From: JAFGBI01 sp964454025
GTDB lineage: Bacteria > Myxococcota_A > Polyangia > Polyangiales > Polyangiaceae
NCBI GenBank assembly: GCA_964454025.1
Contig: CAYVRP010000012.1
Location: 38,358-102,357, forward strand
Length of the DNA stretch: 64,000 nt
Direction of reading: 5' to 3'
How positions within the stretch are numbered: position 1 is the first letter of the stretch; the number at the start of each line of letters is the position of its first letter. Of this stretch, positions 16,705 to 25,145 are shown piece after piece. The notes beneath the pieces were generated by a model. The model saw nothing but the letters and a program-made list of their open reading frames with translations, did no database searches and was not told the DNA's origin. Made by a program: the position numbers and the translations under genes.

Positions 16705-17396
16705 CCGCGGACGTCGGACCGCCGCGGGCGAGCGCCGGTCGGGACGCGATCCTGATCGAGGGTCTGGAGCTCGACTGCATCGTCGGGCTCCGGCCGCACG
16801 AGCGGGTGCGCGCGCAGCCGGTGGTCCTCGACCTCGAACTCGGGCTGTCGCTCGCCTCGGCGGGGCGCTCGGGCCGCATCGGTCACACCTGCGACTACGA
16901 TCTGGTCGCGGAGTCGGTGCGAGCCCTGCTCGCGTTCCGGGAGTACCACCTGGTCGAGGCCGCGACCGAGGAGCTCGCAGCGATGCTCCTCGGCCTGCAT
17001 CCCGCGCTCGAACGGGTGCGGATCCGGATCGCCAAGCCGGCCGCGCTGCTCGGCCGCGCGCGGAGCGCGGCAGTCCAGATCGAGCGCACCAGCGCGGACT
17101 TCCCGCGGCGGCGGCTCGCGCACGGACAGGAGACGCTGGAGGTGCTGCTCGAGACGCGCGAGGCCGGGCTGTACGCGGTGGTCGTCGCCCCGGGCGCGCC
17201 CGTCGACCGGGAGCTCTGCGCCGCCACCCGGCGCGAGGGGCGGCGCGCCACGGCCTGGGTGGTCCGGGGAATGGTGACCACGGCCGCGGGAAACCGCGGT
17301 CCCGGCGCGGCCGTCGAGCTCGAGGACGCCGCGGGCGTCACCAGCGAGCGAGAGAGCCCAGCGTTGCTCTTCCTCTGCACCACGCCGCCGCTCTAG
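16701..17396 (+). CDS. folB: Dihydroneopterin aldolase with C-terminal extension
   Basis: A 231-aa protein starting at TTG within the previous stop. Residues 14-131 match the FolB family: DAILIEGLELDCIVG, the catalytic-site Glu34 in RPHERVRAQP, Tyr67 in CDYDLV, and Lys112 in RIAKP. FolB cleaves 7,8-dihydroneopterin to 6-hydroxymethyl-dihydropterin and glycolaldehyde in folate synthesis. The enzyme is normally about 120 aa. Here about 95 extra residues follow, with several strands (LYAVVVAPGAPV, TAWVVRGMVTT) and no motif that could be named. No other folate genes lie nearby. Confidence 0.82.
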   Translation: MTADVGPPRASAGRDAILIEGLELDCIVGLRPHERVRAQPVVLDLELGLSLASAGRSGRIGHTCDYDLVAESVRALLAFREYHLVEAATEELAAMLLGLHPALERVRIRIAKPAALLGRARSAAVQIERTSADFPRRRLAHGQETLEVLLETREAGLYAVVVAPGAPVDRELCAATRREGRRATAWVVRGMVTTAAGNRGPGAAVELEDAAGVTSERESPALLFLCTTPPL

Positions 17397-17399
17397 CTC

Positions 17400-18217
17400 T
17401 CCGCTCTGGCGACGGACGCCGCGGCGTCGTGGTGCGCCGCCGGAAGGCGCGCAGTCCAGGGCCGGCTGGCGCGGTCAGGCTCGACCGTCGGGCGCAGACT
17501 CCGGCGTGTGGCGCCGTCCATCTTGGGGCTCGCCCTGGTGAAGGTGATGCAGGTCAACCTCGTCCAGCGCGACCGAGGTGCGGTGTGACGGAGCCCGTCG
17601 TCGACTGGCGAGTGACCCGGCTCGGGGAAGTTCCGTCACGGCCCACGCCCGCAGCTGCCGGCCCAGGATGATCGGGCCGCCCCGGTCTGCCCGGCTCGGG
17701 ATGAATCTCGAGAGCTGGGCCGTGCAAGCACGGACGCGCTGACCCTTCGGGTCTGTTCCTCGTCTGCAGGGGAAGGAGCGGGGTGGCGCGGCCATCCGCG
17801 AGGGGAATCGACACCAGCCAGTGATGTCCGAGCCATGCCGGGCTGGTCTGGTCCACGCGCTCGTCGGACGTCCCACGTCCAGGAGCCGGTGAGTCTGGTC
17901 GGCCGGCTTTCCCGCGCTGGGGACCGGCCGCAACGACTGGTCGAGCTGCACCTGCTTTCGCCGGCCAGGGCGTGGAGCTGAGCGGGGTACGGGGGCCGAT
18001 CCGGCTACTCGAGAAATTTCGCCGACTCCACAATCGATGCCCGGCACCCCGTGGTGGGCTCGGCGCGGGGAATGCTCGGCGGACCGCGTCGCCTCCCCGA
18101 ACACCGCGGCGACACCGCTCGCGATCTGCGAGCAAGCAGGCAGAGGGTTCCCAGCGCCAGGTTTCGCCGTAGACTGCGCGCCTCTCCCCACCGCGAGGAG
18201 CCGCCTCGGAGGTCCCC
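17400..18217. other. Long intergenic region with lower coding quality
   Basis: About 0.8 kb without an intact gene. Composition and codon pattern differ from the neighbours. A 14-base palindrome (GACGCCGCGGCGTC) near 17414 may help terminate folB. The minus-strand frames from about 17520 to 17880 contain fragments that may be a decayed transposase (separate entry). The right end carries the ribosome-binding site of the small ORF at 18218. Confidence 0.5.
17520..17880 (-). pseudogene. Possible IS4-like transposase remnant
   Basis: Two minus-strand frames hold pieces that recall IS4-type DDE transposases: WLVSIPLADGRATPLL (compare the LxxxHGRATPLLW block around the first catalytic Asp) and, in another frame, GGPIILGRQL (compare the LADRGFG block). 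The pieces are in order but out of frame, and no terminal inverted repeats were found. The similarity is from memory and weak. If real, this is an old inactive fragment. It could equally be chance. Confidence 0.22.
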
Positions 18218-18484
18218 ATGGTCCAGCATCGGCAGAGCGCGTGGCCGCACGCGCTCGCGGCGAGCGCAAGCGAGGCGGGCGAGCTCCCCGTGAGCTCGGC
18301 TCGCCATGACCCGACGACGACAGACTCGGCGACGCGCTGGTGCGCCGTACCGGTTTCGTCGGACGATGCGGGCTCCTCCTCGCCCGACGCCGATTGGATC
18401 GTCCCGCCCGGGCTCCCGATCGACGACCTCGACGACGAGTCGGCGCCGGACACGATCCCCACGCCGCCGCCGGAACTGGAGTGA
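18218..18484 (+). CDS. Small acidic hypothetical protein
   Basis: An 88-aa ORF with an excellent ribosome-binding site (GGAGG, 5 bases before the ATG). Its stop overlaps the GTG start of the acyltransferase by 4 bases. The last 30 residues are acidic and Pro-rich (GLPIDDLDDESAPDTIPTP). There are no membrane segment and no known motif. The Shine-Dalgarno and the coupling are the reasons to call it. It may be an accessory of the acyltransferase, but that is inference. Confidence 0.55.
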   Translation: MVQHRQSAWPHALAASASEAGELPVSSARHDPTTTDSATRWCAVPVSSDDAGSSSPDADWIVPPGLPIDDLDDESAPDTIPTPPPELE

Positions 18485-19662
18485 GTGCCGTCCCCGCCGG
18501 TGAGGTCCCAGTCGGGGCGCGCGCACCGGGCCTCGACGTCTTCCGCGGCGTCGCCGTCCTGATGATGTTCGTGGTGCACGCGCGGCGCCTGCAGCCGCCG
18601 CGCGCCGCCACCGGCATCGACGCGGTGGCGACCCTCGCGCTCGACGGGTTCGGCTGGGGGGAGCCGTTCATCGCGGCGAGCTTCCTCGCCATCGCGGGCA
18701 CGAGCCTCGTCTTCGCCCGCCGCCGAACGCCGGAATTGCCGCGCTGGTGGCGACGACTCGGGGCGCGCGCCGTCTCCCTCTACCTGCTCGCGGTGGCGCT
18801 GTTCATACCCCAGTTCGGCGTCGCGTTGCCGGATCTCCTGCTGTCGCCGGGGATCCTCTCCGTGATCGCGCTGGCCACGGCGGTGGTCGGAGGGGCGCTG
18901 GCGCTGGCGCGCCCGGTTGCCGCGCTCCTGGGCGTTCTCGGTGGCGCGCTCCTCATGACCGCGCTGCTGGAGCGCACCGGCGCCTGCCTGTCCGGGCTCA
19001 ACGCGGGCCCGGGCGGCGCGGTGCCACTCCTGGGCTTCACCGCCGCTGGCGCGCTGCTCGGGCTCGGCTACCTCCAGCGCGGCGCCCGCGCGGTCGGCGC
19101 CGCCGCGGCGGTCAGCGCCGTAGGCACGCTGGCCGTCCTCGCGCTCGGCGTGCCCTGGACGACGCGCTGCGATTCGCTCTATCCCGCGCACGATGGGCTG
19201 GTGGCCGTGCTCGACCTGCTCCACCCGGCGCCGGAACGTGAGGCGGTCGCCTTCTGGAACCACTCGACGGCGGGCTTCGTGGGGCTCGTCCCGGCCGTCG
19301 CGGGCGCGCTGTGGATCGCCGTCGCGCTGCCCTGGCCGAGCCGCGGCCTGCTCGCTGGCGGCGGTCTGGTCGGTCTTCTCGGCCGACATGCCCTCGCCGC
19401 CTACGTCGGACACCTGCTGTTGCTCGGTGTGCTGGAATTGTCCGGTCTGACGCCAAGGACGGCGACTGCAACTTGGGCGCTCGTCGGAGCCCTGGCCGTG
19501 ACCGCGACGCTCGCCAGCGCGGCACTGCAAGCGCGGCGGCGGGGGCGTCTTCGCGAGAGCGACGCCACGCACGGCGCGGACGGGGGCCGATCCCGGCTGT
19601 CCGGCGGGTCGTGGGGCGTGGTAGCGTCCGGCCCCGCAGACTCCTCGGAGGAAAGCCCATGA
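18481..19662 (+). CDS. YeiB/DUF1624-like polytopic membrane acyltransferase
   Basis: A 393-aa integral membrane protein from a GTG start. The N-terminal block GLDVFRGVAVLMMFVVH is the signature of the DUF1624/DUF418 (YeiB, heparan-alpha-glucosaminide acetyltransferase-like) group, where Asp-Val-x-Arg-Gly and the helix-embedded His are conserved. About ten hydrophobic helices follow, with a conserved-looking RHALAAYVGHLLLL near the end. Members move acyl groups across the membrane to sugars or lipids. Its stop overlaps the next gene's ATG (ATGA), so it is translated together with a MYXO-CTERM exported protein. The acceptor substrate is unknown. Confidence 0.72.
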   Translation: MSAVPAGEVPVGARAPGLDVFRGVAVLMMFVVHARRLQPPRAATGIDAVATLALDGFGWGEPFIAASFLAIAGTSLVFARRRTPELPRWWRRLGARAVSLYLLAVALFIPQFGVALPDLLLSPGILSVIALATAVVGGALALARPVAALLGVLGGALLMTALLERTGACLSGLNAGPGGAVPLLGFTAAGALLGLGYLQRGARAVGAAAAVSAVGTLAVLALGVPWTTRCDSLYPAHDGLVAVLDLLHPAPEREAVAFWNHSTAGFVGLVPAVAGALWIAVALPWPSRGLLAGGGLVGLLGRHALAAYVGHLLLLGVLELSGLTPRTATATWALVGALAVTATLASAALQARRRGRLRESDATHGADGGRSRLSGGSWGVVASGPADSSEESP

Positions 19663-20477
19663 GAATCCCCGCTCGAAAGCCCCTCGGGACCCGACTGCTC
19701 GCGCTGGTCGCGGTCCTCTTCGCCACGCTCCTCGCCTCCACCGCCCTCGCCTACGGCACGGTCAAGTGGAAGAAGCTTCAGGTCAAGGAGGACGTCGCCG
19801 GGACCCAGAGCTCCTGGAAGCTCGAGCTCGAGTTCTACCTCCCCAAGGCGCCGGACATGGCGACCCTGCCGGTGAAGTTCGAGTTCATGCCGACGGTGTA
19901 CTACGAGCGCTATCTGGACGACAGCTCGTCCGGCGTGCAGACGCGGAGCGTACCGCTCGTCGGGCAGCAGGCGATCATCGAGAGCGTGGATCTCGGCTTC
20001 ATGGATCCGGGGACAGGCAAGATCGAGAACCGCACGCGCTTCGCCTTCCGCATCACGCGCGCCCACGGGTTCCAGGGCGGAGAGTACCGGGTGACCATCC
20101 GCGACGGCCGCAACGGGCAGGTCATCGGCACCCCGGTAACGCTGAAGCTCGAGGGCGAGAACGAGGTCATCGACCGCCGCGCGATGGTCTTCGCCGGCAA
20201 CGACAAGAAGGAGGAGGGGGACAAGAAGGGGGCCGACAAGGAGGGCGAAGACGCGGCGGCCTCCGACACGCCGGCGGACCAGGGCGCGGAGGACGACACG
20301 GACTGGCAGGAGGTCGAGCACCGCGAGGAGGCGCTCCCGCCGCCGGAGAGCATGCGCAAGGGCCATGGGTGCGGCTGCCGCGTAGCGGGCCCCGATCACC
20401 CCGCCGGGCTGGCGGCGCCCTGGCTGCTCGGCGTCGCGCTCGGCGCGCGCCGCTGGCGCCGCCGCCGCGCGGCCTGA
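19659..20477 (+). CDS. Exported protein with MYXO-CTERM-like tail
   Basis: A 272-aa protein. The signal peptide ends at STALA (about residue 31). Residues 35-175 are strand-rich (WKLELEFYLP, VKFEFMPTVYY, TRFAFRITRAHG). Then comes a charged Lys/Glu/Asp linker, and finally HGCGCRVAG, a hydrophobic stretch and RRWRRRR. This tail fits MYXO-CTERM, the myxobacterial surface-sorting signal in which the Cys is processed and the protein displayed on the cell surface. It is coupled by overlap to the upstream membrane acyltransferase, which may point to a shared envelope task. No enzyme motif. Confidence 0.75.
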   Translation: MRIPARKPLGTRLLALVAVLFATLLASTALAYGTVKWKKLQVKEDVAGTQSSWKLELEFYLPKAPDMATLPVKFEFMPTVYYERYLDDSSSGVQTRSVPLVGQQAIIESVDLGFMDPGTGKIENRTRFAFRITRAHGFQGGEYRVTIRDGRNGQVIGTPVTLKLEGENEVIDRRAMVFAGNDKKEEGDKKGADKEGEDAAASDTPADQGAEDDTDWQEVEHREEALPPPESMRKGHGCGCRVAGPDHPAGLAAPWLLGVALGARRWRRRRAA

Positions 20478-20487
20478 GCCGGGCCAA

Positions 20488-21720
20488 TCAGGGCGCCCGC
20501 CGGCGGCGGCCGCCGCGCCGGGCGGCAACGGGAACGCGCCCGCGACCGCTCGGGGGTAGCGCGCCGGGGTCAGCCGCGAGAGCGACGATCCGCTCCACCC
20601 CGTGCGCGAGGGTCGCCTCCGGGGTAAGGAGGCTGACGATCAGGCAGGGCCCGAAGTCGAAGTCGTAGAACCACCCCGGCTGGCATACGACGTCGTCTCG
20701 CTCGAGCAAGGTGAGCACCCAGTCGTCCTCGGTGGCGACGGCGGGCAGCCGGAGGATCGCCGACCAGCCCGCCTCGAGGTCGAGGAGCGTCACCGGTGTC
20801 CCGGCGCAGGCAGCGCGGACCTGGGCGAGGTTCCGGGCGAGGCGAGCGCGGAGCGCGGTCACCGTGGGCGCGCTCGAGCGCAGGAGCGCAGGGAGCGCGA
20901 GTTGCACGGGCGTGCCCACCGAGAGGTACGCGTCGGCGGCGATCTCGAGCCGCGTCTGGGCCTCCGACACCTGATCGAGCGGCCCCCCGATCCCGATCCA
21001 GCCGAGCTTGAGCTGCGGCAGCGCGCAGCGCTTGGAGAGGCCATCGAGCGCGAAGACGAGCACGCCATCCTCGACCAGCGCGCTCGGCGCCCGACCGGCG
21101 CGTTCCTCGTGCACGTAGCTGCCGAAGACCTCGTCCGAGATCACCGGCAGGCCCAGGCGTGCGAGCGCGGAGAGCTCGTCGCGCCCGAGGCGCGAGCCCG
21201 TGGGGTTGTTGGGGCTGACCACCACCACCCCCCGGGTACGTGGCGTGCGGCGCCGGGCGATCCGTTCGACGTCGAGGTGCCAGGCGCCGTCGTACGAGAG
21301 CGGGTAGTCCACCAGGCCAACGTCCGCGAGCCGCGCGAGGTGGTCGAGCAAGGGGTAGCTCGGCCGCGGCACCAGGAGCTGGTCGCCGGGGTCGCACAGG
21401 AGCTGGAAGAGCAGCCCATAGGCCTCGCTGGTGCTGGCGGTGAGCAGCAAGCGCTCGGGCGAGATCGTGACGCCCTCGGCCCGCCACACCGCCGCTACCG
21501 CCGCGCGCGCCTCGGCGGCACCGAGCGGGTGGGGGTCGTAGCGAGCTCCGCGAGCGTCCGCGAGCGCGGCGGTCACCGCCGCCCAGTCGCGCGGCAGCCC
21601 CACGACCGTGGGGTTCGAGACGGTCAGATCGATCCTCCCGCGCCCCGCCGCGCGCGCGGCCGCGAGCCGCTCGGCGAGCGGGTTGGGGGCGGGGTCGATG
21701 GAGCTCCGGACGGAGAACAA
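20488..21720 (-). CDS. Class I/II PLP-dependent aminotransferase
   Basis: A 410-aa fold-type I aminotransferase. The landmarks are in order: substrate-entry SNPTVVGLP near the N-terminus, TASTSEAYGLLFQ (cofactor phosphate region), VVSPNNPTGS with the conserved Asn, SDEVFGSYVH with the pyridine-nitrogen Asp, and SKRCALPQLKLGW with the Schiff-base Lys230. It transfers amino groups between an amino acid and a keto acid; the substrate cannot be read from the sequence. A TTG start at 21720 gives a normal N-terminus. It is divergent from the TraB gene with 71 bases between them, and convergent with the gene ending at 20477. Confidence 0.88.
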   Translation of the reverse strand: MFSVRSSIDPAPNPLAERLAAARAAGRGRIDLTVSNPTVVGLPRDWAAVTAALADARGARYDPHPLGAAEARAAVAAVWRAEGVTISPERLLLTASTSEAYGLLFQLLCDPGDQLLVPRPSYPLLDHLARLADVGLVDYPLSYDGAWHLDVERIARRRTPRTRGVVVVSPNNPTGSRLGRDELSALARLGLPVISDEVFGSYVHEERAGRAPSALVEDGVLVFALDGLSKRCALPQLKLGWIGIGGPLDQVSEAQTRLEIAADAYLSVGTPVQLALPALLRSSAPTVTALRARLARNLAQVRAACAGTPVTLLDLEAGWSAILRLPAVATEDDWVLTLLERDDVVCQPGWFYDFDFGPCLIVSLLTPEATLAHGVERIVALAADPGALPPSGRGRVPVAARRGGRRRRAP

Positions 21721-21791
21721 CTGCCCCGAGGATCAGGCAGGAGGCGGCGTCGCACAAGGGTCGGCACGTCGTGCTAGGGTGCGGCCCGTCG

Positions 21792-22961
21792 ATGCCGAGC
21801 CCGAGCAACGTCACCCGCCTCGATCTCCCCGACAAGGAGATCCACTTGGTGGGCACGGCGCACGTGTCCCGCGCCAGCGGGGCCGAGGTGGAGGGGGTCA
21901 TCGACGCAATCCACCCGGACACGGTCTGCGTGGAGCTCGACGAGCTCCGGTACCGGTCGCTGGTCGATCCCGAATACTGGCGGACGCTCGACGTCGCGAG
22001 CGTGATCCGGGACGGGCGCGTCGGGGTCGTACTGGCCAGCGTCGCGCTGGCGTCGATCCAGAAGCGCGTCGGCGACAAGCTCGGGATCCGCCCGGGCGCG
22101 GAGATGCTCGCCGCGGCGCGGCGCGCGGAGGCGATTGGGGCGAGGCTGGTCCTCGCGGATCGCAGCATCCAGGTCACCTTCCAGCGCACCTGGCACAACC
22201 TCGGCGTGAAGAATCGGCTCAAGCTCCTGGCCTTCCTGGTGATGGCCCCGCTGTCCTCGATCGAGGAGGACATCGACGCCGACGCCGTCGAGCGCCTCAA
22301 GGAGGAGGGCTCGATGCACGACATGATGGCGGAGTTCGCCCGAGCCATGCCCCAGGTGAAGGAGCCGCTGATCGACGAGCGGAATCAGTATCTGATGTCG
22401 ATGGTGCGCGAGGCGCCGGGGCGGCGGGTGGTGGCGGTGGTGGGCGCGGCACACGTCAGCGGCATGGTCGCCGACTTCGACCGCCCGATCGATCGCCAGG
22501 CCCTGCTCGAGGTCCCTCGGCCCCCCGCCCTCCAGCGTGCCTTGCGCTGGGCACTGCCGGCGCTGGGGCTGTGCCTCACCGCCGCCGCGCTGCTTCGGCA
22601 GGATCCGCCGAGCGTCGCCTCCCTGGCGCTCGCGTGGTGCGCTCCGACGGCGCTGCTCGGCCTCATCGCCACCGCCGGCGGCGGCGGCAAGCCGCTCACG
22701 GTCCTCCTGGCGACGCTGGCGTCTCCGCTCGCCTGCCTGCTGCCCGCGCTCCCCCTCGAGAAGCTGACCGGCCGCGTCGAGGCGCGCCTGCGCCGACCGC
22801 TCCCGGAGGACGGGCAGCGCCTGCTCGACGACTTCGCGTCCCTCCGTGGCCTCTACCGCAACCGGGCGGCGCGTGTGCTGCTCGTCGCGCTGCTGTCGCG
22901 CGTGGGCACGGTGGTCGGCGCGGCGGTCGGCGCGGTGTGCCTGCTCTGGGCCTTGCTCTGA
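21792..22961 (+). CDS. TraB/PrgY-family membrane protein
   Basis: A 389-aa protein. Residues 1-240 carry the TraB domain: HLVGTAHVS near the start, VCVELDELRY, a central DERNQYLMSMV and VVGAAHVSGM. These conserved Gly-x-x-His and Glu positions define the family, which includes the Enterococcus pheromone-shutdown protein and archaeal, mitochondrial and bacterial relatives with a proposed metalloprotease-like (Tiki) fold. The C-terminal 150 residues contain four or more membrane helices. It is probably an inner-membrane protein. Its biological role outside Enterococcus is not settled. The ATG at 21792 gives a domain start directly at the first strand. Confidence 0.85.
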   Translation: MPSPSNVTRLDLPDKEIHLVGTAHVSRASGAEVEGVIDAIHPDTVCVELDELRYRSLVDPEYWRTLDVASVIRDGRVGVVLASVALASIQKRVGDKLGIRPGAEMLAAARRAEAIGARLVLADRSIQVTFQRTWHNLGVKNRLKLLAFLVMAPLSSIEEDIDADAVERLKEEGSMHDMMAEFARAMPQVKEPLIDERNQYLMSMVREAPGRRVVAVVGAAHVSGMVADFDRPIDRQALLEVPRPPALQRALRWALPALGLCLTAAALLRQDPPSVASLALAWCAPTALLGLIATAGGGGKPLTVLLATLASPLACLLPALPLEKLTGRVEARLRRPLPEDGQRLLDDFASLRGLYRNRAARVLLVALLSRVGTVVGAAVGAVCLLWALL

Positions 22962-23071
22962 CCCGCCGCCGACGCGCCGCGGCGCCCCGACGTCGGCGGC
23001 ACCGCCCGCGGCGCGCGCCGAGCGACTCCCGGCGCCGCGCTGGTCGCGGTAGGCTCCGCCGCGGAGGATCG

Positions 23072-24070
23072 ATGGCGACACCTCAGTCGGAATGGCCGGG
23101 CTTTGGCGACGTGCCAGAAGACGCCGATCTGACGCTCACACGCCCCGAGAGTCAGGAGCTCGCGCGGTGGGTCTGGCAGGACGGCGAGATCCGTGACGGG
23201 GACCGCCTCGGCGTGCACTACTACGCCAACTCGCTCCACTACGGGACCGCGGTCTTCGAGGGGATCCGGTGCTACCCGACGGAGCGTGGCCCGGCGCTGG
23301 TGCGCCCGCGCGACCACGTGGAACGCATGCTGAGCGCGGCGCAGATCTACGGGATGCGGGTGCCCTATGCCGCGGACGATCTGGTCCGCGCCGCCATCGA
23401 GATCACGCGGCGGAACGGCGTCGATCACGCCTACCTCCGGCCCATCGCCTGGTTTGGCTACGGTCCGATCGATCTGAAGCCGCGGCAGGTGTGTCCGGTG
23501 CAGGTCCTGATCGCGGTGCGGCGCCTCGGGACCTTCCTCGGCGAGGGAGCGCTCCGGAACGGCGTCACGCTCGTCACCTCGAGCTGGCGGCGCCTGCACC
23601 ACACCATGTTGCCGGTGATGGCCAAGGCGAGCGGTCACTACGCGAACAGTGTGCTGGCGGCGCACGAGGCGCTCGATCGTGGTGCCGACGACGCCCTGCT
23701 GCTCAACGCGGAGGGCACGGTGTCCGGGGTCACGGGGGGCAACGTCTTCTTCCTGCGGGGCGGGCGGCTCTTCACCAACGACGAGAGCTCGTCGATCGTC
23801 CCCGGCATCACCCGGGACTGCATCCTGACGCTGGCGCGCGCGCACGACCTTCCCGTCGTCGTCCGCTCCTTCACGCGGGAGGAGCTGCTCCGCGCCGACG
23901 AGGTCTTCCTCACCGGCACGGCGGCGGAGGTGACGCCGGTCCGCGCGCTCGACGGCGTGGAGTTCCCGACCGGCAAGCGCACCTTCGGCGCCCTGTTCCA
24001 GCGCGCCTACCTGCGCGCCGTCACCGGCAAGACGCCCGAGCATGCCGACTGGCTGACGCCCGTGACCTGA
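23072..24070 (+). CDS. ilvE: Branched-chain amino acid aminotransferase
   Basis: A 332-aa fold-type IV PLP enzyme. It shows HYGTAVFEGIRCY near residue 57, the catalytic Lys185 in VMAKASGHYANS, the phosphate-binding EGTVSGVTGGNVFF and the late GTAAEVTPV motif, all typical of IlvE. It catalyses the last step of leucine, isoleucine and valine synthesis (and the first step of breakdown) with 2-oxoglutarate/glutamate. A GGAGG Shine-Dalgarno lies 4 bases before the ATG. It stands alone, without other ilv or leu genes. A hairpin follows within 20 bases of the stop. D-amino-acid or aminodeoxychorismate lyase activity is less likely given the length and motifs. Confidence 0.92.
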   Translation: MATPQSEWPGFGDVPEDADLTLTRPESQELARWVWQDGEIRDGDRLGVHYYANSLHYGTAVFEGIRCYPTERGPALVRPRDHVERMLSAAQIYGMRVPYAADDLVRAAIEITRRNGVDHAYLRPIAWFGYGPIDLKPRQVCPVQVLIAVRRLGTFLGEGALRNGVTLVTSSWRRLHHTMLPVMAKASGHYANSVLAAHEALDRGADDALLLNAEGTVSGVTGGNVFFLRGGRLFTNDESSSIVPGITRDCILTLARAHDLPVVVRSFTREELLRADEVFLTGTAAEVTPVRALDGVEFPTGKRTFGALFQRAYLRAVTGKTPEHADWLTPVT

Positions 24071-24088
24071 ACGGGGCCACGAAAAGAC

Positions 24089-24115
24089 CGCTGCCCGGGA
24101 CGCGCCCGGGCAGCG
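24089..24115. terminator. Strong hairpin terminator after ilvE
   Basis: A perfect 11-bp GC-rich stem (CGCTGCCCGGG, 5-base loop, CCCGGGCAGCG) begins 19 bases after the ilvE stop. The downstream bases are not T-rich. It probably ends ilvE transcription and may also serve the convergent lipoprotein gene. The rest of the gap to 24369 shows no gene. Confidence 0.65.
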
Positions 24116-24369
24116 CAAGAGGTCAAGCCACCGGGGGTACGGGGGGCTCGACCGCGACGCCGCAGCCGTCGGGATGGGATGGGGAGGGTACGGCTCCAGC
24201 GCCCGCGGTGATTGAAGCGGCACCAGCCTGCGCGCGTCAAGCCAGAACGCGGCTCCGTGAGCCCTGGGTCGCGCCGTGATTGAGCCGGCGGCGTATCTTT
24301 CCGTCGCGCCGCCACCCGAATTGCATTTCCGTGTCCGACAGAGCAATCCCGGCCAAACGGGGACCGGCG

Positions 24370-25056
24370 TCAGCGCTGGGCACGAGCCGCGACGGTGGAG
24401 CTCCCGCGCTGCAGCTCGACGAGCTCCGCGCGATAGATGATCCCGCCGTCGCTGGCCTCGATCACGCCCCCGACGTCCCGACCGGGCAGGTCGGCGCTGG
24501 TCGCGACCGTGAGGATCGCCGGCTCGTCCCCCACCATCACGCGGTAGCGCGCGACCGTGCAGTCGTGCGCCACCTCACCGACGAGGCAGGTTTCTTCCTT
24601 GCGCGACAGGCGGCCGACGTTGGCGTCCGCCGAGAACGCGGTCTGTTCGATCCAGGCCTCGAACTCGGCGCGATCAGCGGGCATCTCGGTGTTGCCCTCG
24701 AGGCGCGCCACCGACGTGATCTCGAAGCCGGCGACGGCCCGGTGCACGCGGAAGCGCGCGGTTTCGTCGCCGCTGGCGAGGGCGTAGTCGACGACCAGCT
24801 CGTTGCCTTCCCGCGCCCGGATCTCCTCGGTGACGGTGATCGGATCGCTGCGGTAGGTCCCGCTGAAGCGATAGACGGCGACGTCGCCGACACGCCGGTC
24901 GAGCAGGTCACGGCCGGCGACCTGCGCATCCGCCGCGATCTCGATCGCCGAGGACGCGGCCCGATCGGGGCTCACGGGTGTGGAGTTCCTGGCAGCGCCC
25001 CCGCAGGCCACGACGAGCCCGGCGAGCGCGAACGAGACAGTCAGCTTTCGCGCCAT
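24370..25056 (-). CDS. Lipoprotein of unknown function
   Basis: A 228-aa protein with a clear lipoprotein signal (MARKLTVSFALAGLVVAC, Cys18). The mature part is beta-rich: VGDVAVYRFSGTY, ITVTEEIRAREGNELVVDY, RFRVHRAVAGFEI. There are two further Cys residues (CLVGEVAHDC) that could form a disulphide. No family or active site is recognised. It lies 89 bases downstream of the P-type ATPase stop on the same strand, so it may be in the same transcript, but no functional link is evident. Confidence 0.65.
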   Translation of the reverse strand: MARKLTVSFALAGLVVACGGAARNSTPVSPDRAASSAIEIAADAQVAGRDLLDRRVGDVAVYRFSGTYRSDPITVTEEIRAREGNELVVDYALASGDETARFRVHRAVAGFEITSVARLEGNTEMPADRAEFEAWIEQTAFSADANVGRLSRKEETCLVGEVAHDCTVARYRVMVGDEPAILTVATSADLPGRDVGGVIEASDGGIIYRAELVELQRGSSTVAARAQR

Positions 25057-25145
25057 GCCCCGTCGAATGTCACCGCGGAGCAACGCGGGCCAAATTTGCG
25101 GAGCTCGACCCGCGCGGCCGCGCCCCCGCTCGGCGAGGATCCGCT

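Noticed and set aside
17554..19572. Minus-strand frame of 672 aa across the acyltransferase gene
   Set aside because: It is antisense to a well-supported membrane protein gene with coupled neighbours, is Arg/Pro/Gly-rich as expected for a GC-driven shadow frame, and has no motif apart from the weak transposase-like fragment reported separately.
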